Positions 18,478-25,661 of a DNA stretch of 25,661 nt are shown one piece after another. The stretch lies in assembly GCA_937902115.1 (NCBI GenBank), contig CALGSR010000044.1:1-25661 (forward strand). Direction: 5' to 3'. Every line of letters begins with the position of its first letter. The stretch's first letter is position 1. The translations under genes and the position numbers were made by a program. The notes beneath the pieces were generated by a model. That model had not been told where the DNA came from, ran no database searches, and saw only the letters and a program-made list of their open reading frames with translations. This stretch comes from an uncultured Bacillus sp. Its GTDB lineage: Bacteria; Bacillota; Bacilli; Bacillales; Cytobacillaceae.

Positions 18478-21069
18478 GTGAAAGAACCTAAAAAATTCGA
18501 GTGGGAAAAGGTTAAAAATGTATTAAGACCGGGGGTTTTGGTAGCCATGTCCGTTTTGGCACTGGCTGCGGTGATTAAGCCTGTCAGCGCTGACAATCCG
18601 AATGCAAGCGTGACCGGTACGGTCTTTGGTGATCGGAATGAAAACGGGATTCAAGACAAAGGTGAAAAAGGTCTCGCCAATGTGACGGTATCTGACGGAA
18701 AAAATGTGACTGTAACAGACAAGCAAGGGAAATATGAACTGATTATCGAAACAGACAGAAGGGTCAGCGACATTGTTTTCGTTACAACGCCAAGCGGCTA
18801 CACGGTCCCAACGGATGAAAACAAAACCCCGCAATTTTACAAGCAGCTTGGTACTCTTCAAAATAACGAAACTATGGAACAGGATTTTGCTTTAATTCAT
18901 GCGCCGGAAACACGCAATCCTAACTTTAGTTTTGTTAATGTTGCCGACGTCCATGTGGAGGCTGGTACGACGAATAACAAGGAGCGTTTTACTGACCAGT
19001 TAAAGCAGATTAATGAAACTACCGGCGATCCAGCCTTTATCGCAATCAGCGGGGACTTAACCAACCGCGCGACGGATGCTGAGTTCGAAGATTACACAGC
19101 CGCTACAGCCACATCAAAACTGCCTGTCTATCCGGCTGTCGGAAACCATGATTTCACAGCAGGAAAAGATTACGCCGATCGGATTGATAATTATCGTTCT
19201 TATCTCGGACCTGAATGGTACTCGTACGATTATGGAAACCGTCACTTTGTCATATTAGAAAACACGCTGGGTTTTAGTCAAGAAGACCAACTGGAGTGGC
19301 TGAAGCAAGATCTGGCTTATAATGGCGATAAGAAGGAAGTCATTGTTTTTGTCCATAAACCATTGAACACACCGCAGACTCCCTCTTCTGATCAAACGAA
19401 CAAGTTTATCGATGTTCTCAGCCAATATCAAACACGCCTTGTGATGGTTGGCCATACCCATGTGAATGACGTGGATCAAGATACGGTTCCGGGTGCGAAT
19501 CATGTTACAACGGTTTCAAGTTCTTATACGATTGACCAGATGCCGAACGGATTCCGCATGATCAATTTCCAAGGCAGCAAACAGGAAAATGACTATAAGA
19601 TCTATGGTGTTGAAGAAAGTGCAGCCATCGTCTCACCAGCAGTTGACAGCAAAGTGCCACAGGGAAAAGCGGATATTGTTGTGAATGCCTATAATACGAC
19701 AAGTACGGTGAAACGTGTTGAATATCGTGTCGACGGCAGTCCGTGGATGCCCCTGAAACAAAGCAGCGGCTTCTCTTGGTATGGCGAATGGAATGCGAAA
19801 AATGCTCAAATTGGCAAACATGTGATTGAAGTACGCGTAACAGACGATACTGGCAGTGTTTGGTCGAAAAACCATACCTTTAATGTAGTTGCTTCTTCTG
19901 AAGCTGTGGCACCAAAGGCCGGATTGAACTGGGATATGTTCCACGGCAATGCCCAGCACACTGGGGAAACAGCTGATATCCTTGATGCGGGATTAAACTT
20001 GAATTGGACTTACCGCACACTAGGAACAATTTTAACATCTTCACCTGCCATTGTAGATGGAATGGTCTATATTGGTACTCGTGATGAAACAAGCACTGAG
20101 GAAAATGCGATTCATGCAGTTAACCTGCAAACGGGAGAACAAGCCTGGCGTGTACAAGCAGATGCCATGGTACAATCTTCACCTGCAGTGGCGGACGGAA
20201 TTGTCTATGCTTCTTCCATTCGCGGCACTTTATATGCAATCAATGCGCAAAACGGACAAGTCATTTGGACAAAACAAGTCAACCAGGATGACGTTCGCCG
20301 AGCTTGGATGTACTACTCACCAACTGTTGCCGACGGTGTGGTTTACCAAGCATACAGTACGAGCAGCGGTGGTATGCTGATGGCACTGAATGCCGCTACC
20401 GGCGAAGAATTATGGAAATCATCCTTGGCAGGAAACTGGATTGTGGAATCCTCTCCTGTCGTAGCTGACGGTAAGGTATATGTCAGCGGGGACGGCGGCA
20501 ATATGTTTGCCTTTGACGCGGCATCTGGTAAAAAATTATGGCAAGCAAAACCTGCTGGTGGCTGGATGCACTCGATGCCGATGATCGCAGAAGGCAAAGT
20601 CTTTATGGGATACGGCGGTGGAGTTCTTGTGGCCCTTGATGCAGAAACCGGAAAAGAAATCTGGCGCCACAAGAGTAGTGATTCTTCCTATATTCATGGC
20701 GGAACAACAGGCTCAACAGCCGCTTATGCAAACGGAACGGTTTATATGGGATTCCCTGACGGCAATATCGCCGCTTTTGATGCGAAGACAGGTTCCGTGA
20801 AGTGGAAACACCGCACAACTGGCGGAATTATTTCTTCTGCAGCAATCAGTGGAGAAAGTGTCTTTATCGGTTCAAATGACGGTCATCTTTATGCATTAGA
20901 CAGTCTGACAGGACAGCCTTTGTGGCAGCATGAAATCGGTACATGGGTAGCTTCTTCACCAGCCATTTCCGGTAACACGCTTGTAGTCGGAGCTCTGGAC
21001 GGAAATCTATATGCCTACACTTCCGGCGGTGAAGCTGAGAACACTGGAACTACATCAACGGAACAGTAA
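18478..21069 (+). CDS. Secreted metallophosphoesterase fused to a PQQ-type beta-propeller
   Basis: An 863-residue exported protein. Signal peptide 1-38 (cleavage near VSA); SdrD-B/metallophosphoesterase-N-like domain about 43-140 (GTVFGDRNENGIQDKGEKGL, DKQGKYEL); calcineurin-like phosphoesterase about 148-345 with all metal-binding blocks, D157-V-H159, GD at 192-193, GNHD 222-225, H293 and GHTH 325-328; an Ig-like segment about 380-472; then a beta-propeller of about eight blades (486-850), seen as repeated YALN/FDA-x-TG-xx-xW and SSPA-V-DG-VY motifs. GTG start with AAGGAGGAG about 6 bases upstream. No LPxTG or SLH anchor, so it is probably released or wall-associated. The phosphoesterase substrate is unknown; the propeller may bind polymer or partner protein, and the usual quinone-enzyme context is absent. 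Confidence 0.85.
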   Translation: MKEPKKFEWEKVKNVLRPGVLVAMSVLALAAVIKPVSADNPNASVTGTVFGDRNENGIQDKGEKGLANVTVSDGKNVTVTDKQGKYELIIETDRRVSDIVFVTTPSGYTVPTDENKTPQFYKQLGTLQNNETMEQDFALIHAPETRNPNFSFVNVADVHVEAGTTNNKERFTDQLKQINETTGDPAFIAISGDLTNRATDAEFEDYTAATATSKLPVYPAVGNHDFTAGKDYADRIDNYRSYLGPEWYSYDYGNRHFVILENTLGFSQEDQLEWLKQDLAYNGDKKEVIVFVHKPLNTPQTPSSDQTNKFIDVLSQYQTRLVMVGHTHVNDVDQDTVPGANHVTTVSSSYTIDQMPNGFRMINFQGSKQENDYKIYGVEESAAIVSPAVDSKVPQGKADIVVNAYNTTSTVKRVEYRVDGSPWMPLKQSSGFSWYGEWNAKNAQIGKHVIEVRVTDDTGSVWSKNHTFNVVASSEAVAPKAGLNWDMFHGNAQHTGETADILDAGLNLNWTYRTLGTILTSSPAIVDGMVYIGTRDETSTEENAIHAVNLQTGEQAWRVQADAMVQSSPAVADGIVYASSIRGTLYAINAQNGQVIWTKQVNQDDVRRAWMYYSPTVADGVVYQAYSTSSGGMLMALNAATGEELWKSSLAGNWIVESSPVVADGKVYVSGDGGNMFAFDAASGKKLWQAKPAGGWMHSMPMIAEGKVFMGYGGGVLVALDAETGKEIWRHKSSDSSYIHGGTTGSTAAYANGTVYMGFPDGNIAAFDAKTGSVKWKHRTTGGIISSAAISGESVFIGSNDGHLYALDSLTGQPLWQHEIGTWVASSPAISGNTLVVGALDGNLYAYTSGGEAENTGTTSTEQ

Positions 21070-21072
21070 AAG

Positions 21073-21206
21073 GGGACGTGTACGATGTCCCACTAAACAG
21101 TTATATGTAATAGAATGGGAAAGAGACGAGGAACCATTCCTCGTCTCTTTCCTTGATCTCGTGTCATAGACCGGTGGGACAAGGGACCAGGTCCCTTGTC
21201 CCACCG
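21073..21206. repeat. Composite repeat C: GTAC palindrome, GAGACGAGG hairpin, GGGACAAGG palindrome
   Basis: Three elements after the phosphoesterase stop. First is GGGACGTGTACGATGTCCC (21073-21091). Second is a 16-bp perfect hairpin GGAAAGAGACGAGGAA / TTCCTCGTCTCTTTCC (21118-21152) with a 3-base loop. Third is a 35-base perfect palindrome (21172-21206) with outer CGGTGGGAC. The order, and linker text such as TAGAATGG and ATAGACCG, is shared with 11563-11640. Lying between convergent genes, the hairpins probably also act as 3' ends. Confidence 0.85.
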
Positions 21207-21214
21207 TGTCCTTG

Positions 21215-22228
21215 CTAAATCAAAAACAAGGCAACGAAGTATACGGCCATTGCGATTAATCCGACTGGGACCCCGAAGGCAGCCCATTCTTTACTTGTGA
21301 TGTTGAGTTTTCCGGCGGCAATGATGTTAGGGATGTTCCCCGGAATCAGCATCCCGCCGCTAATGATCAGACCGAGCAGTATCGCGCGAATCATTTCATT
21401 GTCCATAGCCGGACTGATTTCGGCGGCAGCCAGTGTCGCGTTATCGAGGATCGCTGAAATCATATTGATCCAATACAACAGCATTGGGTCGAGGCCGAGG
21501 ACGTATTTTTCAATCAGCGGTTCAAATCCATGTCCGAGAAAGGTTAATCCCATGACGAATAAATAAATTTTGGCCGAGCGGATGATAATTTCTTTGTAAC
21601 TTTCGGCCGTTTGCTTGGCATCTAATCCGTCCGAACCCTTGCGCGGTTTGACAAAAAAGATCGAGATCACGGCAAAGGCAACGACTGCGATAATGACTTC
21701 CCAGCCGATTAAATTAAAGAGATAGAAGAAATCCTCGTTCAATTTACTCACGGTAATCGTAGATAACGGTTCACCAATCGGAGTCAAAACAGCACCAAGT
21801 CCAATCGCAAAACAAGCAAGAATGGTGAAGCGAATCTCGGACTTACGGTCGAGCGGCAGTACATTCACGATAATCACCAGTACGATTGCGGCAATAATCG
21901 CCGTAATAATACTGGAGGCAAGTCCTAAAATAATGACGGTCAACGCTAGGAAAATCCGCGGTGTCAGGGCTTTGCTTAAGGATAAGATGGATCTTTCCAG
22001 CGGACCTTGTGCCCATTTACATAATAAACCGGCGATTAAAACCGCCAATGTGATATTGATGGGATCAGCTAATGCCTTTCTAATTAAATCCCAATTCATC
22101 ATGCCGCTTATCGAAGCCGCTGCAATCCCCATGAGAAAGAGGAAGGCCTCTAAATTGTGCTCCACTTTTTTTACGGTAAAAGGCAAAAATAGGACAAGGA
22201 TTAAGATTATAACTAAACCAAAAATCAA
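21215..22228 (-). CDS. DUF1646-family predicted ion transporter
   Basis: A 337-residue membrane protein with about ten hydrophobic segments. GLGAVLTPIGEPLSTITVSKL, MISAILDNATLAAAEISPAM and GGMLIPGNIPNIIAAGKLNI are the paired re-entrant-like motifs of the DUF1646 group within the ion-transporter superfamily (NhaD/ArsB-like). The transported ion is unknown. TTG 22228 is chosen because AAGGAG lies about 9 bases upstream and the protein then begins directly with its first membrane helix; the frame is open upstream but would add a charged stretch covering the Shine-Dalgarno. Monocistronic, converging on the phosphoesterase gene with composite repeat C between them. Confidence 0.8.
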   Translation of the reverse strand: MIFGLVIILILVLFLPFTVKKVEHNLEAFLFLMGIAAASISGMMNWDLIRKALADPINITLAVLIAGLLCKWAQGPLERSILSLSKALTPRIFLALTVIILGLASSIITAIIAAIVLVIIVNVLPLDRKSEIRFTILACFAIGLGAVLTPIGEPLSTITVSKLNEDFFYLFNLIGWEVIIAVVAFAVISIFFVKPRKGSDGLDAKQTAESYKEIIIRSAKIYLFVMGLTFLGHGFEPLIEKYVLGLDPMLLYWINMISAILDNATLAAAEISPAMDNEMIRAILLGLIISGGMLIPGNIPNIIAAGKLNITSKEWAAFGVPVGLIAMAVYFVALFLI

Positions 22229-22358
22229 TGCACAAAACTCCTTCCTTTTTTTAGTATACGAAAATAGACATATTTTCATTATACGATATTTTCACAAGGG
22301 GAGATATTAAATTTAATTATTCTAATAAAACTTTAAAGTATTAAATGGTTAAAGCTGC

Positions 22359-22374
22359 ATCATGCCTGCATGAT
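22359..22374. other. Short inverted repeat upstream of the DUF1646 gene
   Basis: ATCATGC and GCATGAT separated by two bases, about 130 bases upstream of the DUF1646 start. Possible operator; nothing else supports it. Confidence 0.25.
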
Positions 22375-22384
22375 TTTCCGCATT

Positions 22385-22423
22385 AAAACAAAGAAGAACC
22401 CCATCAGCAGGGGTCCTTCCTTG
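22385..22423 (-). terminator. Minus-strand intrinsic terminator without an assigned gene
   Basis: Read on the minus strand, a 14-bp stem (CAAGGAAGGACCCC with GGGGTTCTTCTTTG, two G-U pairs) with a 7-base loop, followed by TTTTAATG. On the plus strand the two wobble pairs become A-C mismatches and there is no U-tract, so it is oriented minus. No supported minus-strand gene ends here. Confidence 0.6.
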
Positions 22424-22505
22424 TAGGTGTTGGCTATATGTAACTTTTTTTTAAAAAAAGTGAAGCAAACTTCGATTAGGTTTAAAACTATGTAATAAAC
22501 ATATA

Positions 22506-22537
22506 TTACCATTATATCTCATCCCGTTAAATGGTAA
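22506..22537. other. Inverted repeat TTACCATT...AATGGTAA
   Basis: 8-bp perfect arms with a 16-base spacer, about 50 bases before the 51-bp-repeat reading frame. Could be an operator or a weak RNA stem. Confidence 0.3.
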
Positions 22538-22585
22538 CAATGTATGGATTTGGTAAATTATATGTAAAGGAGTTGGAAATACCTT

Positions 22586-22867
22586 ATGGATAAAGGATGC
22601 TATTGAAGTCCAGGAAAATACAGCCGTCCGTTAAAGCAGAGGGACCCAATAGGTACAGAAGGGAGGCTTCCTATCCGGACAGGAATCGGAGTTGAAAAGA
22701 TTTTGAGGGACAAAATCAAGGGAAATATCGCGAAAAAGTCCTTCATCCAGCTTATGAAGGACAAAATCAAAGGGAATTCCGTAAAAAAGTCCTTCATCGG
22801 GCTTATGAGGGACAAAATTAAAGGAACTCCAGCCAAAAAAGTCCTTCATTCACTCCGAACTACTTAA
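22586..22867 (+). repeat. Three 51-bp tandem repeats inside a TGA-interrupted reading frame
   Basis: The 51-bp unit occurs three times (starting 22705, 22756, 22807; GRGGACAAAATYAAAGG...AAAAAGTCCTTCAT), with each junction forming a hairpin (GTCCTTCAT/ATGAAGGAC, 9-bp stem). The period is 17 codons, so all frames stay open. The plus frame starts ATG 22586, reads MDKGCY, meets TGA at 22604, then continues SPGKYSRPLKQRDPIGTEG and three copies of an RDKIKG-x-x-x-KKSFI unit to TAA 22867. GGAG lies 13 bases before the ATG, too far for comfort. Minus-strand frames of 72-78 residues also exist. I treat it as a repeat element; coding is unproven. Confidence 0.7.
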
Positions 22868-22897
22868 GCACAGAGTGTATCAACTATCAATAACGCC

Positions 22898-22935
22898 CAA
22901 TTCCGGGTACCCAACCCAATTCCGGGTACCCAACC
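22898..22935. repeat. 19-bp tandem duplication with a GGGTACCC core
   Basis: CAATTCCGGGTACCCAACC occurs twice in direct succession, then a third degraded unit starts (CAATGCCGACACCC). The core GGGTACCC is palindromic. Confidence 0.85.
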
Positions 22936-22958
22936 CAATGCCGACACCCATTCTCACC

Positions 22959-22992
22959 AAAAAGATGCCCCATGAATTCCTCATGGGGCATC
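22959..22992 (-). terminator. Intrinsic terminator of the SNF2 helicase gene
   Basis: A 12-bp perfect stem GATGCCCCATGA/TCATGGGGCATC with a 5-base loop, followed on the minus strand by TTTTTGG. It starts about 50 bases past the helicase stop. Confidence 0.9.
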
Positions 22993-23040
22993 TCATCTCT
23001 TCTATAAACCATTCACAATCGTTCACGATGAATCTTGTAA

Positions 23041-25661
23041 TCATTTCCCTAAATGAATCAAGTCGCGCAGTTCGTCTGTCGACAATTCGGTAATCCAGCT
23101 GTCGCTCTGGATAATCTCATCATTCAGCGATTGCTTCCTATCAAGCATCAAATCAATTTTTTCCTCCAGTGTGCCCGTGCAAATCATTTTATGGACATGG
23201 ACAAAGCGCTTCTGCCCGATGCGATATGCCCGGTCGGTGGCCTGGTTTTCGACGGCCGGATTCCACCAGCGATCGTAGTGGATGACGTGATTCGCCGCCG
23301 TCAAATTCAGCCCCGTGCCCCCGGCCTTCAACGAAAGAAGGAAAATCGGAAACTTGCGGTTTTGGAATTCCTCAATCATGCGGTCACGCTGAGACTTGGC
23401 AACACTTCCGTTCAAAAACGGCACCTCGACACCAAACTCTTCCTCAATCATCGTCTGAATCATCTGCCCCATCCCGATATACTGTGTGAAAATCAGGCAG
23501 CTTTCCTCTGCCTCAAGCACAACACCAACCAGCTCCTGAAGCTTCTCCAGCTTCGCCGAGCGCTCAATCAAATTCACCGGCTGTTCTTCCTTCAAATACA
23601 GTGCCGGGTGGTTACATAATTGCTTCAACCGGCTCAACATCTGCAAAATTAAACCCTTGCGCTCAAACGGTGACAGCTTATCAATATCCGCCAAGGAGTC
23701 ATGCACAAGCTGCTCGTACAACGACGCCTGCTCTGCCGTCAGCGGGCAATATTCCTTCTGCTCCAGTTTCTCAGGCAAATTCAAAGCGACATCTTCGTCC
23801 TTTTTCGTTCTTCTTAGTAAAAAAGGCCGGATCAGCGCTTGCAGTTGGCGGATGCGTTCTTTTTCATCATCCCGCTCAATCGGGAGGACGAACCGTTTTT
23901 GGAATTGGCCGCTCGAACCTAAATAGCCATGATTTATAAAATCAAAAATCGACCAAAGCTCACTCAAACGGTTCTCCATCGGGGTCCCTGTCAAAGCAAT
24001 ATGATGACGGCCCTTCAATTTTCTGACGGCACGTGACTGCTTCGTATCGGCGTTCTTTATATTCTGCGCTTCATCAATCGAAATCGAACTCCAAGTCAGT
24101 GCCATAAAGTCGTCGGCATCAAGATGCGTCAAGCCGTAAGATGTCAAAACGACATCCGCTTCCAGCGCCTTGGCTACAAACTCTTCCCCATGGGGCCGGG
24201 CTGAACCGTAATGCAGATAAATCGATAAATCAGGGGCAAAGCGCTCCAGTTCCTTCTGCCAGTTGCCCAGAACAGAGGTCGGGCAGATAATCAGCGCCGG
24301 TTCATTTTGCCCCGCATGAATGGAATCGTCTACATCCGCCGGTTCCCCAGTATTCAGTGCAATTGTTGGAGCACCCATCTTCCTCGTTGTTATCGTGGAA
24401 AGCTCGGTTGCATCAGCCGCGGCAGATGCGGTTTCTACCGTTACCGAACCAGGCATTAGCTCTGGATTTGATTGGTCTTTTGCGGCCGTAATGACCGGCT
24501 CGTCTGTCCGAATGGCTGCAAAAGCATCACTCTTGATATTTTTCTTCACAGACACCATCGTATTTTCTTCCTTCACCCGCAGCAAATAGGAAATCAACTG
24601 CACCGTTTTCCCAAGCCCCATGTCATCAGCCAAACAGCCGCCGAATCCATATTTGCGCAAGAACAGCAGCCAACTCATTCCCAGTTGCTGGTAAGGACGC
24701 AGCTCGCCATGAAAGCTTTGCGGCACCGGTTCAAGCGGCAGTTCATGAAAATTACGCAGCCCTTTGACCATTGACTTCCACTGTCGGTTCAGTTCAATCT
24801 GAATCTTGGCGAAGGCCTTTGGATTTTCCAGCTCATCAGCCTCCGAAGCAGCGCCTTCCTCGGCAAACAGTTCCTGCTCAATCACATCGCGGACCTGCAA
24901 ACCTTCTTTTTCCGCCTTCTTCATCAACTCTTGAATCTGTTGGATGAACTCAGGATCGAGCTTAATCCAGCGTCCGCGCACAAACACTAAACGCCGCTTT
25001 TCTTCGACCAACTGATTGAATTCATCCTCAGACAAATCAACGCCATTCATCGAAAAGCGCCAATCATAATCAAGCATCGCCTGCAAGCCGACAAACGACG
25101 GGCGATAGCTGCCGGAGGAACTCTTCACTTTCGCCTTCACCTTCAAGCTCGCACTCTTCATCGCCTGCCACCACGAAGGAAGCAGAATATCAACGCCAAG
25201 CGCGAGCAGCACTTCACTGACATCCGTTAAAAATAACCATGCCTCATTTTCCGTCAATTTATCCGTCAAACGCGGCTCATGCTTCCCGCCGTTAAGCCAA
25301 GGAAACAAACGAATCCAGCGTCCCTGTTCAACTTGTACGGTATCTAAATAAGGGCGCCACTTCCGCGGATAATCCCCCGTATTGCCCAAATCTACGACGA
25401 GATCGCGCTTTTTTTTATCACGCAAAAAACATTCCAATGTCCAAAAATCAGCTGCATCAGCCGGTTCCTCTAACTTCACACCAAGTGTAAAAGGGACCTC
25501 GCTTTGTTTAATTCCCATCCATTCACGGAAAGTTTCTTCATCAAAATAAGCCGCCAGCTGGTGCGGGGCCACCGTTTCATCACGCAGGGCCTGCAGTTTT
25601 TTTCCAAAAGAAGCCTTTAGCTCGCGGTTTTGCTGCATATAGCCCTCTAAGGCCTGATTGA
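23041..25661 (-). CDS. SNF2-family helicase/ATPase, 5' end outside the window
   Basis: At least 872 residues; the frame stays open to the window edge (an ATG at 25638 is probably internal). The first 250 visible residues are a SNF2-associated region (QAMLDYDWRFSMNGVDLSEDEF, FVRGRWIKLDPE). The ATPase follows: RPYQQLGMSWL, motif I ADDMGLGKT, ICPTSVLGNW (Ia), motif II IDEAQNIKN, motif III LTGTPMENRLSELWS, then the second RecA domain with LIFTQY, LLSLKAGGTGLNLTAANHVIHYDRWWNPAVE (motifs V-VI region) and DRAYRIGQ. Such bacterial proteins are DNA translocases thought to remodel RNA polymerase or nucleoid complexes. Unusual: about 80 low-complexity residues between motifs I and Ia. Ends with its own terminator. 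Confidence 0.92.
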   Translation of the reverse strand, partial: NQALEGYMQQNRELKASFGKKLQALRDETVAPHQLAAYFDEETFREWMGIKQSEVPFTLGVKLEEPADAADFWTLECFLRDKKKRDLVVDLGNTGDYPRKWRPYLDTVQVEQGRWIRLFPWLNGGKHEPRLTDKLTENEAWLFLTDVSEVLLALGVDILLPSWWQAMKSASLKVKAKVKSSSGSYRPSFVGLQAMLDYDWRFSMNGVDLSEDEFNQLVEEKRRLVFVRGRWIKLDPEFIQQIQELMKKAEKEGLQVRDVIEQELFAEEGAASEADELENPKAFAKIQIELNRQWKSMVKGLRNFHELPLEPVPQSFHGELRPYQQLGMSWLLFLRKYGFGGCLADDMGLGKTVQLISYLLRVKEENTMVSVKKNIKSDAFAAIRTDEPVITAAKDQSNPELMPGSVTVETASAAADATELSTITTRKMGAPTIALNTGEPADVDDSIHAGQNEPALIICPTSVLGNWQKELERFAPDLSIYLHYGSARPHGEEFVAKALEADVVLTSYGLTHLDADDFMALTWSSISIDEAQNIKNADTKQSRAVRKLKGRHHIALTGTPMENRLSELWSIFDFINHGYLGSSGQFQKRFVLPIERDDEKERIRQLQALIRPFLLRRTKKDEDVALNLPEKLEQKEYCPLTAEQASLYEQLVHDSLADIDKLSPFERKGLILQMLSRLKQLCNHPALYLKEEQPVNLIERSAKLEKLQELVGVVLEAEESCLIFTQYIGMGQMIQTMIEEEFGVEVPFLNGSVAKSQRDRMIEEFQNRKFPIFLLSLKAGGTGLNLTAANHVIHYDRWWNPAVENQATDRAYRIGQKRFVHVHKMICTGTLEEKIDLMLDRKQSLNDEIIQSDSWITELSTDELRDLIHLGK

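Noticed and set aside
21093..21287. Open frames encoding WDKGPGPLSH or GTWSLVPS-type peptides here and at 2816-3004, 11295-11603, 11514-11726 and 16532-16756.
   Set aside because: These residues are translations of the GGGACAAGGGACC palindromes. The frames lack good starts and cross repeat borders, so they are not genes.
22600..22849. Two overlapping minus-strand frames of 72-78 residues across the 51-bp repeats.
   Set aside because: A repeat period divisible by three keeps all frames open. The starts rely on repeat-derived AAGGA, and there is no independent coding evidence.
22705..22857. Possible CRISPR array.
   Set aside because: The three units are contiguous direct repeats with diverged sequence, without unique spacers or a leader, and no cas genes are in the window.

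Overview
The window looks like a Bacillaceae chromosome segment (Bacillus, Neobacillus or a close relative). The support is strong G-rich Shine-Dalgarno sites, frequent TTG and GTG starts, SipS-type signal peptidase, an SLH protein, HxlR and MarR regulators, a cre-like CcpA site, and several families of intergenic palindromes and small mobile repeats of the kind seen in Bacillus genomes. No rRNA, tRNA, CRISPR array, prophage or intact transposase was found. Genus and function calls come from reading motifs, not from database searches.

Layout. 1-2866: a partial signal peptidase I and an SLH-domain secreted protein (both minus), then an AEC-family transporter (plus) with its own terminator. 2962-9409: a probable sulfur-acquisition region. 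A three-gene ABC importer of the sulfonate/nitrate/taurine type is followed by a convergent HxlR regulator, a two-domain DUF4242-like protein, an acyl-CoA-dehydrogenase-like flavoprotein and a cysteine synthase. The ABC operon, the DUF4242 gene and the flavoprotein gene share a promoter architecture: a GTTG-T-rich box four bases before TATAAT. Two copies of a MITE-like element with terminal inverted repeats lie in this region.

9410-12485: a repeat-rich accessory stretch. It holds a DUF3592-like membrane protein, two very small genes (53 and 57 residues), two truncated reading frames, and a two-gene DUF2089 regulator/membrane-protein operon. It is packed with palindromes of the form GGGACAAGGGACC and related composite modules.

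12489-16820: the most coherent module. A MarR regulator diverges from genes for RidA, a HAAAP-family transporter resembling the E. coli cysteine importer CyuP/YhaO, and a PatB/MalY-type C-S lyase. This fits import of cysteine or a related thiol amino acid, beta-elimination to sulfide plus 2-aminoacrylate, and RidA removal of the reactive enamine. Putative MarR operators overlap the first promoter and a cre-like site overlaps the transporter promoter. Just after the lyase stop codon lies a perfect 165-bp copy of the end of the DUF2089-operon membrane gene, between two palindromes. The operon's probable own terminator is now about 250 bp beyond the stop.

17266-21069: a HupE/UreJ-type membrane protein and a large secreted metallophosphoesterase fused to a PQQ-type beta-propeller. 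21215-22228: a DUF1646 transporter (minus). 22229-23040: a gene-poor interval with a minus-strand terminator of unknown owner, a 51-bp triple repeat inside a reading frame carrying one in-frame TGA, and a 19-bp duplication. 23041-25661: a partial SNF2-family helicase (minus) with an unusual insertion after motif I.
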